Of a stretch of 64,000 nucleotides of DNA, positions 56,365-63,899 are shown piece by piece. The notes below the pieces were generated by a model. That model did not search any database. It saw only the letters and a list, made by a program, of their open reading frames with translations, and was not told the DNA's origin. The stretch is from a virus. The stretch lies in IMG/VR virus record IMGVR_UViG_3300032770_000003, positions 107,495 to 171,494 of that record; one strand, given 5' to 3'. The translations under genes and the position numbers were made by a program. Each line of letters opens with the position of its first letter. The stretch's first letter is position 1.

Positions 56365-56732
56365 GGTGTGTTGGTTGTGACGAGGACAAAGAAACGAGTA
56401 GCTACGCGTATGCCGGAACTGCTGTCGATCTTTGCACAGAATGCCGAACGTGCATTGTGTGCAAGAAGGCTGTGGAACCTAGCCACGGAGCCCATCGCAT
56501 GGGCTTTCTACCGGCTATCCACGGTGGCGAATGCCTGCGCGCAGCCGCGCGACGTGGAGTGGTCGCGGTCGGTGACGATCTGACCTCTGAGGGGAACGGT
56601 TGGGCCCCGCAAGGTAGGGGTTGGAGCGGCATGGCAGGCAGGTTAAAGGCATGTCCTGGTACAGCTGCTGGCGGTTTCGCCGGTGGAACAGGAAGCCTAT
56701 GTTCCACACGCCCCGCCAGAACGTCGACGTGA
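56361..56732 (+). CDS. Zinc-binding protein, 123 aa (C-terminus doubtful)
   Basis: TTG start overlaps the preceding TGA. 'MRCVGCDEDKETSSY', 'LCTECRTCIVCKKA' and 'HGGECLRAAAR' form Cys pairs. From residue ~75 the sequence runs through a short G-rich pentamer tract (56590-56650), so the tail may be an artefact of that tract. Confidence 0.5.
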   Translation: MRCVGCDEDKETSSYAYAGTAVDLCTECRTCIVCKKAVEPSHGAHRMGFLPAIHGGECLRAAARRGVVAVGDDLTSEGNGWAPQGRGWSGMAGRLKACPGTAAGGFAGGTGSLCSTRPARTST

Positions 56733-56755
56733 CTGGGTAGTGAAGGGGAGTCATC

Positions 56756-57067
56756 TCACTTCGAGGGATCACCATCCCAGTCGAGCACTCCGAGCTGGCG
56801 ATCGATCGCCCACTGCTCTTCCGGTAGCAGGCGATCGAAGTTGCTCGGACGTCGCTGAGCCGCACGAGCCAGGGGCCCCAATCCGTCCTCGTGACGGATG
56901 ACCTCCAGAGGCAGTGACGAGGCCAACACCGGCGTGGTCGGGATCCCTCGCCGGATCCGATCAGCCAGATAGCGGGGCCCTCCTAGCCACGCATCTCGGC
57001 CCTCGGACGTAGTCAGCCACGCGACGATAGCATCACGCTCGATTGCCACAGCATCTCGCGCTCGCAT
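56756..57067 (-). CDS. Hypothetical protein, 103 aa
   Basis: GAAAGGATC 9 nt upstream. 'RDAWLGGPRYLADRIRRGIP', 'LPLEVIRHEDGLGPLARAAQ', 'WAIDRQLGVLDWDGDPSK'. Unrecognised. TGATACTATC lies upstream, repeated before the next leftward gene. Confidence 0.55.
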   Translation of the reverse strand: MRARDAVAIERDAIVAWLTTSEGRDAWLGGPRYLADRIRRGIPTTPVLASSLPLEVIRHEDGLGPLARAAQRRPSNFDRLLPEEQWAIDRQLGVLDWDGDPSK

Positions 57068-57119
57068 TCGGAACCGATCCTTTCAGACCCCCTGAAGGAT
57101 TGCTTCCCCCGAGATAGTA

Positions 57120-57440
57120 TCAGGAAAGCTTCGACTTCACCCGCTCCACTACCAACGCGAGAAGCGTACTGGGATCCTGCTCCAAGCGTGGGCCCAACAT
57201 GATCAGCTTGCTACTCACAAAAGACACCACTGTGTCAATGATTTTTTCTGCACGCGCCCTTACAGTCGGCGGGTAGTGCTTCTTGCAGTAGAGCTTGCCT
57301 TCGTAGGTCAGCTCACCCTCGTAGAGGCAACGCTCATCGTCCTGGTGGCGTCCGCGCGTGGCGCGCTCGACGATACCGTTGCAGCGGATCGCGGGATTGG
57401 CGACTTTGAAGCCTGTGAGGCGCGGCTTCTGCTGGCGCAT
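57120..57440 (-). CDS. Hypothetical zinc-binding protein, 106 aa
   Basis: From ATG 57440. 'IRCNGIVERATRGRHQDDER', 'CLYEGELTYEGKLYCKKHYP' gives C...C...CxxH, then a long helix. Start upstream at 57488 is possible. Confidence 0.5.
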   Translation of the reverse strand: MRQQKPRLTGFKVANPAIRCNGIVERATRGRHQDDERCLYEGELTYEGKLYCKKHYPPTVRARAEKIIDTVVSFVSSKLIMLGPRLEQDPSTLLALVVERVKSKLS

Positions 57441-57565
57441 CCTAGCGCCCGTCCACCGCCACGTGAGGCTGTGGCGCGATAAGTCCAAGTACCATGCGAG
57501 GATAGTATCAATGATTCTGGGTAGCTGTCGAGCTGAATCTCAGGCAGACTCCAGATTTAGGAAGC

Positions 57566-57604
57566 GGGGCAGCGCCGGCTAGACTTCTTGAGCCGGCGTG
57601 CCCC
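57566..57604. terminator. Strong hairpin after the secreted-protein gene
   Basis: GGGGCA.CGCCGGCT and AGCCGGCG.TGCCCC pair with one bulge around a 10-nt loop, 13 nt after the leftward stop at 57617. No U-run, but position fits termination. Confidence 0.45.
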
Positions 57605-57616
57605 ACCGAAGCGATC

Positions 57617-58111
57617 TTAGGGGTTGTAGGATACTGAGTACACACGGGAAGTGGAATTACCCGGTGCCAAGTTGCACTCGACGAAGAGACTATCGCCTGA
57701 GTCGACGGTGACCTTGGGGAGCGTAATCGTATGGACGTTGGCTCCGCCGAACGCATCCATATTGGTCCAATTGCCCCACGTCATGACCCCATTGTTCGTC
57801 ATCTTGCCGGTAAAGCATTGAACGTCAGTCACGGCATAAGCTCCCCAGGCTTTCACCGTGACGGACTTCGAGCCTGTGTTGTCGACGCGCAGGGAGTAGA
57901 CAACCGAAGCCTCGGAGTCGGTGCAGGTGTTTGCGATTGCACCGGTGAGTCCGTATTGGATATCGCAGAATTGGTATTGGCTGAATGCGTTGCCGATTTG
58001 TTCGACGCCAGCAACACCGGGAAGTATTGCCGCTTGAGCAGAGATGGCGATGCCGATGAGTGCGGTGAAGATGAGTGCGGTGAAGATGAGCGCTCGCAGT
58101 GTGCTTTTCAT
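57617..58111 (-). CDS. Secreted protein, 164 aa
   Basis: Signal peptide 'LIFTALIFTALIGIAISAQA' contains a perfect in-frame duplication (12-nt repeats). The mature part is beta-rich with several Cys ('FCDIQYGLTGAIANTCTDSE'). Resembles small exported proteins of soil Deltaproteobacteria. Possible host-derived cargo gene. Confidence 0.6.
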   Translation of the reverse strand: MKSTLRALIFTALIFTALIGIAISAQAAILPGVAGVEQIGNAFSQYQFCDIQYGLTGAIANTCTDSEASVVYSLRVDNTGSKSVTVKAWGAYAVTDVQCFTGKMTNNGVMTWGNWTNMDAFGGANVHTITLPKVTVDSGDSLFVECNLAPGNSTSRVYSVSYNP

Positions 58112-58160
58112 TCGATGCCTCCGTTACGTGGTTAACCCCCTGGAACACACCTAAGCTGTT

Positions 58161-58589
58161 TTACACGCCGCCGTCGGTCAGCTTGCGGGCGCCGTTGTCG
58201 CCCGGACAGTAGACCATTTGCAGATACGGAATGTTGGGCAAGACATCGACGGTGCACCCGCGCGGCGTGCCGCACACGAACGAGCACGCGTCGGCGATGT
58301 CCCCGCAGTAGGTCGAGCCCTGGTTCGGGAACGTCCAGAATTTGTCAGTGGGGCACGGTCCGTCGAGCGCGCTGCCGGTCGCGCCGAGCTTGATGCCGGC
58401 GTCGTTCACGTGACCGCCGTTGCCCTTGGGGCATGGCAACGCACCACAGACCATCGGGTATCCGGGATTCTCGATGACCGGCGCCGCATCCATGACCACA
58501 GCGGCGTCCGGCGACTCGCCTGGTGGAAGCAGCCCAGCGCGGCCACATCCCAGGACCAACAGGGACAGAACCAGTAGTGAACCGCGCAT
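58161..58589 (-). CDS. Lipoprotein, 142 aa
   Basis: From ATG 58589: 'MRGSLLVLSLLVLGCGRAG', a clear lipobox (VLG|C), then a Pro/Asp-rich linker 'PGESPDAAVVMDAAPVIENP', typical of myxobacterial lipoproteins. The C-terminus has six Cys. Exported and membrane anchored; function unknown. Confidence 0.65.
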   Translation of the reverse strand: MRGSLLVLSLLVLGCGRAGLLPPGESPDAAVVMDAAPVIENPGYPMVCGALPCPKGNGGHVNDAGIKLGATGSALDGPCPTDKFWTFPNQGSTYCGDIADACSFVCGTPRGCTVDVLPNIPYLQMVYCPGDNGARKLTDGGV

Positions 58590-58604
58590 GGGCAAACTCC
58601 TCTC

Positions 58605-59543
58605 TTAGAAGCCGGCTACGACGATGTTATCGAAAGTCGCTGGCACGGGGCCAGTATCATTGTCCGAACTGAGGCGGATTTGATCGAACTGGATGCCCTG
58701 CGTACCAGGCGTCATGTCGAAGGTCGTCGAGGTGTTCACTCTCGGCGTGAGCCCGTACCAGCACCACCAGCCCGTCTGCGGTTGGTGCATGCACACGTCC
58801 GCTTTCTCGGACGGCGGATCGACGAAGCCGACCACGTCGATCGACTTCGGGCTAAAGGGCATCTGCACCCGCGTCGGTCCGTATTTCAGGTTTTCGAGGA
58901 CCCAAAAGCTGACATTGATGATCTCGGGGCCGTCGTGACCGCTGATCGTGCGATCGATCGTCGTGGGATCGGGCACGCGGCACGCGCCGTTGGCCGGGAA
59001 ACCGAGCCAGCCTTGCGGGCCGAAGCACGTGAAAATCGAAGGATAGTTGAGGTGGTAGTGAGACTGGATCGTCGGGGTGACTTTCACCGCACCGAGGGTG
59101 CCGCCACAGTTTTGCGAGTACCCAACAGGCTGAAAACAGAAGCTGTCCCCCGCGTCCTGGACTGCAACCGAAAGCACGCCGTTGAAAACAGCAGTGCAAG
59201 TTGTCGTGCCAGCTCCCGCGAAGTTCACCGTGCACGTGTTGGGTGCCGCCGTAAGCGCCGTGTTGGCAAGCGTCTGCTGGATGACCGCACCAGCATGCAC
59301 CGTAGGCGATTGGTCCGGGAACGGATGCGCGAGGGACCATGCTTTTTTGTTGGCGACACGCTGAGCCATGACAGCGTCGGGCACCTTTTCGTTGGGCGCC
59401 CCCAGCTTGATGGGCCCGGACAGCGTCTGATCCTGGGTCAGATGCTCCGAATCCCCTGGGTCGGACGCGGGCGGCCCGTCGCAGCCCATCGCCATGATCG
59501 TTACGAATGCCGTGACCAGTCCTAGTCGCAGTTGCAGTTTCAT
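58605..59543 (-). CDS. Lipoprotein, 312 aa, possible carb-binding fold
   Basis: Signal 'LVTAFVTIMAMGC' (lipobox AMG|C). The C-terminal half is beta-rich ('VDVVGFVDPPSEKADVC', 'FDQIRLSSDNDTGPVPATFD') and resembles secreted carbohydrate-binding or lectin-like domains. A cargo gene for surface alteration is plausible, not shown. Confidence 0.6.
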   Translation of the reverse strand: MKLQLRLGLVTAFVTIMAMGCDGPPASDPGDSEHLTQDQTLSGPIKLGAPNEKVPDAVMAQRVANKKAWSLAHPFPDQSPTVHAGAVIQQTLANTALTAAPNTCTVNFAGAGTTTCTAVFNGVLSVAVQDAGDSFCFQPVGYSQNCGGTLGAVKVTPTIQSHYHLNYPSIFTCFGPQGWLGFPANGACRVPDPTTIDRTISGHDGPEIINVSFWVLENLKYGPTRVQMPFSPKSIDVVGFVDPPSEKADVCMHQPQTGWWCWYGLTPRVNTSTTFDMTPGTQGIQFDQIRLSSDNDTGPVPATFDNIVVAGF

Positions 59544-59554
59544 TCGCTACCTCC

Positions 59555-59791
59555 CTAACGTGGTTTTTCCTGGACCCCCTGAAGTCGAGTCGAATCAGAA
59601 ACCAGGCCAGCTTCGATCGCCAGCTCGGCCATGGTACGCGCGAAGCAAACCTCTGAGCCATCGGTGAACGTCATCACCCAATAACCATCTGAGCCGTCCG
59701 CTTCCGCGCTCCATTCGAGCGACTGGATCGTCTTGCCTTGTACGGCAGCGGAGAGCGAAGCTCGCCATTCGTCGGTGATCAAAGTTCCCAA
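59555..59791 (-). CDS. Hypothetical protein, 78 aa
   Basis: TTG start ('MGTLITDEWRASLSAAVQGK') is likely. 'YWVMTFTDGSEVCFARTMAE' gives a small alpha/beta protein. The 190 bp upstream of it (59792-59982) hold no gene; a TGATAC-type box occurs near 59810. Confidence 0.5.
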   Translation of the reverse strand: MGTLITDEWRASLSAAVQGKTIQSLEWSAEADGSDGYWVMTFTDGSEVCFARTMAELAIEAGLVSDSTRLQGVQEKPR

Positions 59792-59982
59792 AGTACCAGG
59801 TTGGGTACCGTATCAGGACCTTGCTAGTGTGTCCACCCTTAACTTTTCTCTAGGGTTTTGGCCGCCTTGCAAAGATATCCTCAGCAGTTGCCCGCAACAG
59901 CTCACCGATCAAGATCGCACACAGCTTGATTGGCGGCCAGTAAACTGCGAGCTTCGCCTTGACTTTCGTACGAATCACCGCC

Positions 59983-60225
59983 TCAGTTCACCCCCTTTCG
60001 GAATTCATCGTATCCCGGAATGAAGAGGCCGTCAGCGTCCATCCCCTCCAGGAGGTTGCCGAGGTAGCGAGGCTCCACCGCCAGCGCCGAACCCGACCAC
60101 TGCCACGAATCCGCAGCCACATTCTCGTGGATCCACTCCTTTGCGGTCTCGCTGACCGGTAGCACCAGCATCACGGAACCGTGGTTTTCCACCAGCACAT
60201 CGGGCTTCGCTGTTTCTTTCTTCAT
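59983..60225 (-). CDS. Hypothetical protein, 80 aa
   Basis: 'LVENHGSVMLVLPVSETAKE' and 'WQWSGSALAVEPRYLGNLLE' resemble small phage proteins often found in late early regions. GAAAGGAAGGG precedes; element 24 nt upstream. Confidence 0.65.
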   Translation of the reverse strand: MKKETAKPDVLVENHGSVMLVLPVSETAKEWIHENVAADSWQWSGSALAVEPRYLGNLLEGMDADGLFIPGYDEFRKGVN

Positions 60226-60249
60226 CGTCGTACCCTTCCTTTCAGCGAG

Positions 60250-60269
60250 AGGTCGATCCGCACAGAAGT
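60250..60269 (-). promoter_or_regulatory. Start-associated element
   Basis: Exact leftward consensus copy, abutting the RadC stop. Confidence 0.85.
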
Positions 60270-60829
60270 CAGGCGGCCTTGACCTCCTCCTTGACCTCCT
60301 CCTTGAGCACCACCGCAGTGGTGTCGGCGACGATGAGCTTGACGCGACGAACGAGTTCCGGGTCGTAGGTGGCCAGACCCCGTTGCACGCAGTCCGTGAT
60401 GGAGGCGAACCCGCCGTCAGCGACCACGATGTGATCGAGCATGGGGATTCCGCACAGCTCACCGACGGCGCCCATCCGGACCGTGAGTTCGAGGTCGGGA
60501 ATGGAGGGAGTCGGATCCCCGCTGGGGTGGTTGTGGGCGAAGATGACCGCGGCTGCGCCATCAGCGATGGCGTTGCGGAAGACCTCACGTGGGTGCACCT
60601 CGACGCTGTCGAGCGGGCCGATACCCACCGTCCGGCGCGCGATCACCCGGTGCCGTGGGTCCAGACTGAAGACCACGAAGTGTTCCTGGGCAGCGGTGTG
60701 AATGTCGCGGGTGGCGGCATACACGTCACCCGCATTCTTGATCTGGCGGCCCTTGCGCACCCCGGAGCCGGTGGGGGGCTTGCTGGTCGGTTGATACACG
60801 GGTGGTTCGAAATCGTTCACGTTGCTCAT
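60269..60829 (-). CDS. radC: RadC-like JAB-domain protein
   Basis: 186 residues from ATG 60829. 'AAVIFAHNHPSGDPTPSIPD' is the JAMM zinc motif (HxH...SxxD), preceded by 'FVVFSLDPRHRVIARRTVG' and followed by 'GIPMLDHIVVADGGFASI'. RadC-like proteins are common on mobile elements; substrate unknown. Two leader motifs precede it: AAGTTCCAAGTTCC and an element variant. Confidence 0.88.
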   Translation of the reverse strand: MSNVNDFEPPVYQPTSKPPTGSGVRKGRQIKNAGDVYAATRDIHTAAQEHFVVFSLDPRHRVIARRTVGIGPLDSVEVHPREVFRNAIADGAAAVIFAHNHPSGDPTPSIPDLELTVRMGAVGELCGIPMLDHIVVADGGFASITDCVQRGLATYDPELVRRVKLIVADTTAVVLKEEVKEEVKAA

Positions 60830-60846
60830 CTGACTACCCCTTTTCA

Positions 60847-60860
60847 AAGTTCCAAGTTCC
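60847..60860 (-). promoter_or_regulatory. Second recurrent leader motif
   Basis: AAGTTCCAAGTTCC; also at 63842, with a 12-bp version at 41179. Confidence 0.4.
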
Positions 60861-60866
60861 ACATAG

Positions 60867-60886
60867 AGGTCGATCCCCACAGAAGT
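60867..60886 (-). promoter_or_regulatory. Start-associated element (variant)
   Basis: Leftward ACTTCTGTGGGGATCGACCT, 37 nt before RadC. Confidence 0.8.
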
Positions 60887-60903
60887 GGGGATCGAGTCCC
60901 TGT

Positions 60904-61398
60904 TCAACCTTCCTTGGCGGCGACCGTGATGGCTTTGGCCACCTGCAACTTACCGGTCGTACCCGCGTTCTTGAGCATCCAGTGCGCCCAGTCGAGCTTG
61001 GTCAGGCCCGCGAAGCCACGAGGGTGGGGTTGGGCGGCCAGCTTGGCTTCGACCGTGGGGAGCAGCGCGAGCGCCTCTTCGATGCGGGCGGCGTCGCGGG
61101 CGTGGCGGGCTTCCCGGTCCACCTTCGCCTTGGCCGCGTCAACCACCTTGCGCAGCCCAGCGTCGCCGGTCTTGTGCACGCAGTCGCAGCCGACCTTGAA
61201 GCGGCGGCCGTCCGCGCTCTGGATGGTGCACACGAACATGATGCCTTGACCGCAGTAGTCACAGCTGCTGCCGGGCTGCACCGGGGCGCCTGGGCAGGCG
61301 CAGTAGACTTCCTTGTGCATCCCGACGAAGCGGAACGGCGCCTTACCCAGCCCAGCCTTTTCGAAAACGTGAATCACAGTTCCAGTTCCAGTTTCCAT
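60904..61398 (-). CDS. Phage zinc protein, 164 aa
   Basis: 'EVYCACPGAPVQPGSSCDYC' and 'VGCDCVHKTGDAGLRKVV' are a double zinc-binding pattern I know from many phage early proteins; then a basic helical region. Start ATG 61398. Function unknown. Confidence 0.7.
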   Translation of the reverse strand: METGTGTVIHVFEKAGLGKAPFRFVGMHKEVYCACPGAPVQPGSSCDYCGQGIMFVCTIQSADGRRFKVGCDCVHKTGDAGLRKVVDAAKAKVDREARHARDAARIEEALALLPTVEAKLAAQPHPRGFAGLTKLDWAHWMLKNAGTTGKLQVAKAITVAAKEG

Positions 61399-61428
61399 CG
61401 TCTGTCCTTCCTCTCGTCTCACGCTGAG

Positions 61429-61448
61429 AGGTCGATCTGCACAGAAGT
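61429..61448 (-). promoter_or_regulatory. Start-associated element
   Basis: Leftward ACTTCTGTGCAGATCGACCT followed by CTCAGCG, 30 nt before ATG 61398. It abuts the preceding stop. Confidence 0.85.
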
Positions 61449-61651
61449 CAGTAGTCGTAGTCGATGGGCTCTTCGACCACATCCTCGTAGCGGCCGCGGT
61501 GACCGAGCACCTCAGGCGCGTAGTGGGCCTCGACGGCGTCGATGCAGGTGTCGCACACACGCGAGAGAGGGATTCCCTTCGCGTCGTTCAGCCACCACGA
61601 ATTCGTCTTGTTGTGGGTTGCCTTGTGCGCTGTCAGCTCTCTGTCGGTCAT
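61448..61651 (-). CDS. Small phage protein, 67 aa
   Basis: 'HKTNSWWLNDAKG'-like start (here 'THNKTNSWWLNDAKGIPLSR'), a CxxC, and an acidic end 'YEDVVEEPIDYDY'. Typical small phage zinc protein. Confidence 0.65.
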   Translation of the reverse strand: MTDRELTAHKATHNKTNSWWLNDAKGIPLSRVCDTCIDAVEAHYAPEVLGHRGRYEDVVEEPIDYDY

Positions 61652-61678
61652 GGGCGTATCCTTCCTACGTTGGGGGAA

Positions 61679-61876
61679 TCAGTTGTTGGGAATCTCGACG
61701 TAGCCGCCATTCATCTTGGGGATGACGGCGCGGACAACGTTGTCCCCCACCAGGTGGTTATATGCGACCGGCAGCTCCGCCATCAGCTTGCGGCGCATTT
61801 CCATGGGCATGTGGTTGTCGAACCACCGGAGAAGCAGTTCCTGCTCGATTTGCGTCAGCTTGCTCAAGTCTTTCAT
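61679..61876 (-). CDS. Hypothetical protein, 65 aa
   Basis: 'LTQIEQELLLRWFDNHMPME', 'MAELPVAYNHLVGDNVVRAV'. Helical; element 24 nt upstream. Confidence 0.6.
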   Translation of the reverse strand: MKDLSKLTQIEQELLLRWFDNHMPMEMRRKLMAELPVAYNHLVGDNVVRAVIPKMNGGYVEIPNN

Positions 61877-61900
61877 CTTCGAACCCTCACTTTCGCTGAG

Positions 61901-61920
61901 AGGTCGATCTGCACAGAAGT
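61901..61920 (-). promoter_or_regulatory. Start-associated element
   Basis: Leftward ACTTCTGTGCAGATCGACCT followed by CTCAGCG. Confidence 0.85.
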
Positions 61921-62112
61921 TCAAATCATCTTTTTGATTCGCTGCACCACTCTTTCAAGGACAGCTTCAAGCTCCTTTGATTCAGAACTGCGATCCTCCG
62001 GATCGTCTTGCTCTGCGATTTCTGTAAACCAAACGGGGGCAATGTCGCCCCATTCATCCAGCTCGGCTGATAAGATCTTCGCTAGCTCTACTGCCGTCAG
62101 ATTACGGGGCAC
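61921..62112 (-). CDS. Hypothetical acidic helical protein, 63 aa
   Basis: GTG 62112 overlaps the previous stop (TAGTG). 'LTAVELAKILSAELDEWGDI', 'SESKELEAVLERVVQRIKKM'. Confidence 0.6.
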   Translation of the reverse strand: MPRNLTAVELAKILSAELDEWGDIAPVWFTEIAEQDDPEDRSSESKELEAVLERVVQRIKKMI

Positions 62113-62360
62113 TAGTCGGCCTCCCACCCGAAGTAGAAGCGGGGGTAGTGCTGGAACTTCAATGAGCCCAGGGCCCCGTCGCTCTTCCGCACGACGACGG
62201 CGTAGGGCGCCAGGAAGCCCTTGACCTCGAAGTCGCGCTGCAGCTCATCGGTGTCCCATACCTGGCCGTGTTCCTCTTCCAGCTCGGCGCGCACTGCCTG
62301 CTTGGCGTTGATCTGGGCCTGTTCCTCCCTGCGGATGTTCTCGGTCGGATCGTGTGACAT
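62112..62360 (-). CDS. Phage small protein, 82 aa
   Basis: 'ELQRDFEVKGFLAPYAVVVR' and 'GALGSLKFQHYPRFYFGWEA' match a small protein repeatedly found in tailed phages of Gram-negative hosts; unknown function. Start ATG 62360, GAAAGGAAGGG upstream. Confidence 0.65.
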   Translation of the reverse strand: MSHDPTENIRREEQAQINAKQAVRAELEEEHGQVWDTDELQRDFEVKGFLAPYAVVVRKSDGALGSLKFQHYPRFYFGWEAD

Positions 62361-62480
62361 GTGATTACCCTTCCTTTCCCTGTTCCCTCGTTCGAGAGCT
62401 TAGAGACAATTCCCCCCTTTAGGGTTTTACCCATCGTGCGTTATGCAGGCCACTTTTGAGTAGTTCCTTCACCTGGAAAA

Positions 62481-62696
62481 TTACTCTGACTGCTTGGCCG
62501 CAACAGGATCTGCAAACGCACTCGCTCTAGGAGTACTTTCAAGTAGTTCAGTAGCCGCAGTCACAACCTCCATCAGATCAGCCAGCGCCGCACGCGAACC
62601 CAAACACATCCGACAAGTACACAGACTTCCACCGAACTCCTTGTCTGTATTAAGGTGCTCACGGATGGATTGTGGCGAACGTGTGATTGTGGCCAT
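62481..62696 (-). CDS. Hypothetical protein, 71 aa
   Basis: 'SLCTCRMCLGSRAALADLME': a CxCxxC pattern and a helix. Confidence 0.55.
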   Translation of the reverse strand: MATITRSPQSIREHLNTDKEFGGSLCTCRMCLGSRAALADLMEVVTAATELLESTPRASAFADPVAAKQSE

Positions 62697-62702
62697 TTGG
62701 GG

Positions 62703-62843
62703 TTAACCTTCCTTTCCCTGTTCCTCGTTCTTGTCGGCGCGGCGGCGGAGCTTCTTGGCCGCGGTCTTTGCCTCGAAGCGCGTGGCCCAGCGTGCCTTGT
62801 GCTTCGCCCCCGCTGCGTTCGCCTTGACATCCTGCAGAGCCAT
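62703..62843 (-). CDS. Small basic protein, 46 aa
   Basis: ATG 62843, overlapping the upstream stop (TGATG). 'KARWATRFEAKTAAKKLRRR' is strongly basic and may bind nucleic acid. Confidence 0.55.
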   Translation of the reverse strand: MALQDVKANAAGAKHKARWATRFEAKTAAKKLRRRADKNEEQGKEG

Positions 62844-63016
62844 CAGATTCCTCCGTTCTCGGTCGCGATCACCGCGACCTTCTTGAAGTTTTTCCAGTAC
62901 CCGCGGCACTCCAGGACATCCGCCGCTTTCCCCCAGTCCTCTTCCGCCACCAGGAGCTTTGTGCGCTCCCCTTTTTCGTTCTCCGCGGACACCTCGAAGC
63001 AGCGAATCCTTTCCAT
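62843..63016 (-). CDS. Hypothetical protein, 57 aa
   Basis: 'MERIRCFEVSAENEKGERTK' and 'ADVLECRGYWKNFKKVAVIA'. Start ATG 63016, GAAGGAAGG upstream, element 26 nt before. Confidence 0.6.
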   Translation of the reverse strand: MERIRCFEVSAENEKGERTKLLVAEEDWGKAADVLECRGYWKNFKKVAVIATENGGI

Positions 63017-63042
63017 CTTCCGACCTTCCTTCCTACGACGAG

Positions 63043-63062
63043 AGGTCGATCCGCACAGAAGT
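63043..63062 (-). promoter_or_regulatory. Start-associated element
   Basis: Exact leftward consensus copy, abutting the preceding stop. Confidence 0.85.
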
Positions 63063-63328
63063 CAGGCTCTGACGACTTCGATGGTATGAGTGGGATCGCC
63101 GTCGTTGAAACGGATACAGGGAGCAGAGAGGCGGTTGATGTGGCTGGCGTAGAAGCTCACCAGCGCACCCGATTTGAAACCATTGAGGATTTTGAATGCG
63201 ACTTTGACCTGGTGTGAGTACTCAGGGCCAAGGGGGGTAACGCCGCAGACAACCATTCTGGTGTGGGCGGGGATACTACGAGCTTGGCAGCCCTTCGTCA
63301 CCTTGACTCGATCGCCGGCTTTCAGCAT
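63062..63328 (-). CDS. KOW/SH3-like small protein, 88 aa
   Basis: 'MLKAGDRVKVTKGCQARSIP' then 'AHTRMVVCGVTPLGPEYSHQ', an SH3/KOW-type barrel. Start ATG 63328, GAAAC upstream. Confidence 0.6.
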   Translation of the reverse strand: MLKAGDRVKVTKGCQARSIPAHTRMVVCGVTPLGPEYSHQVKVAFKILNGFKSGALVSFYASHINRLSAPCIRFNDGDPTHTIEVVRA

Positions 63329-63626
63329 TGTCGTTTCCTTGGCCTGAGGTCGATCCGCACAGAAGTTGAAGAATACGATTCTGGACGAGGTAGAGAAAGA
63401 CCCTACGGTTGCTCCGAAAACGCCTACGCAGCTCACGATTGCGCACAGTCGTGCAGTGGTAACCACCACAGAATGGGCAGAGGTAGACCTTTTGCTTCCA
63501 ACGCGCAGCTACGCCTTCGGGCGTACTCCCTCGTACGATATCGCCTCTTTTGCAGACACTTGAGGCGGTGTACTCTGCCTCTGCCGTAGCGGGGCACGCT
63601 ATGCCCGCTTGCTCAGCATGCTGCAC
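63276..63626 (-). CDS. Zinc-ribbon protein reading through an element
   Basis: 'YLCPFCGGYHCTTVRNRELR' is a typical phage zinc ribbon; 'ACPATAEAEYTAS' precedes. Unlike other genes, it has no stop before the element at 63347: the frame continues through it and 52 nt into the next gene. Either the protein ends naturally late or an upstream stop has been lost. Confidence 0.55.
   Translation of the reverse strand: MQHAEQAGIACPATAEAEYTASSVCKRGDIVRGSTPEGVAARWKQKVYLCPFCGGYHCTTVRNRELRRRFRSNRRVFLYLVQNRILQLLCGSTSGQGNDNAESRRSSQGDEGLPSS
63347..63366 (-). promoter_or_regulatory. Start-associated element inside an upstream ORF
   Basis: Exact leftward consensus copy, 18 nt before ATG 63328 of the KOW-like gene. 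Confidence 0.8.
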
Positions 63627-63823
63627 AGGGTGCGCAACTCCCTGACAGTCTCCTCAGCGATGGGCGCTGTCTGGTAGGGATCCTCGACGACCTGCCCCAG
63701 CGGCACCCCCTCGAAACGCTCCTCGACGTCGTCGAAGGCAACGAGAGGTAGGTCGACCTCGGTGATCTCGTCGTCGTCGCTCACCCAGTCGGCAAAGACC
63801 CACAACCCCTGCTCGTTCGTCAT
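63599..63823 (-). CDS. Acidic hypothetical protein, 74 aa
   Basis: 'MTNEQGLWVFADWVSDDDEI', then helical. Start ATG 63823; leader has AAGTTCCAAGTTCC and AAGGGAG. Confidence 0.55.
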   Translation of the reverse strand: MTNEQGLWVFADWVSDDDEITEVDLPLVAFDDVEERFEGVPLGQVVEDPYQTAPIAEETVRELRTLCSMLSKRA

Positions 63824-63841
63824 ACCCCGTCTCCCTTGTTG

Positions 63842-63855
63842 AAGTTCCAAGTTCC
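63842..63855 (-). promoter_or_regulatory. Second recurrent leader motif
   Basis: AAGTTCCAAGTTCC, identical to 60847-60860. Confidence 0.4.
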
Positions 63856-63873
63856 AAGGAGCTGAGGGGAAGA

Positions 63874-63885
63874 CCCCCCCCCCCC
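63874..63885. repeat. Homopolymer C12/G12
   Basis: Twelve consecutive C on + between two leftward genes. Confidence 0.6.
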
Positions 63886-63899
63886 AGCCCCAAACCCTG

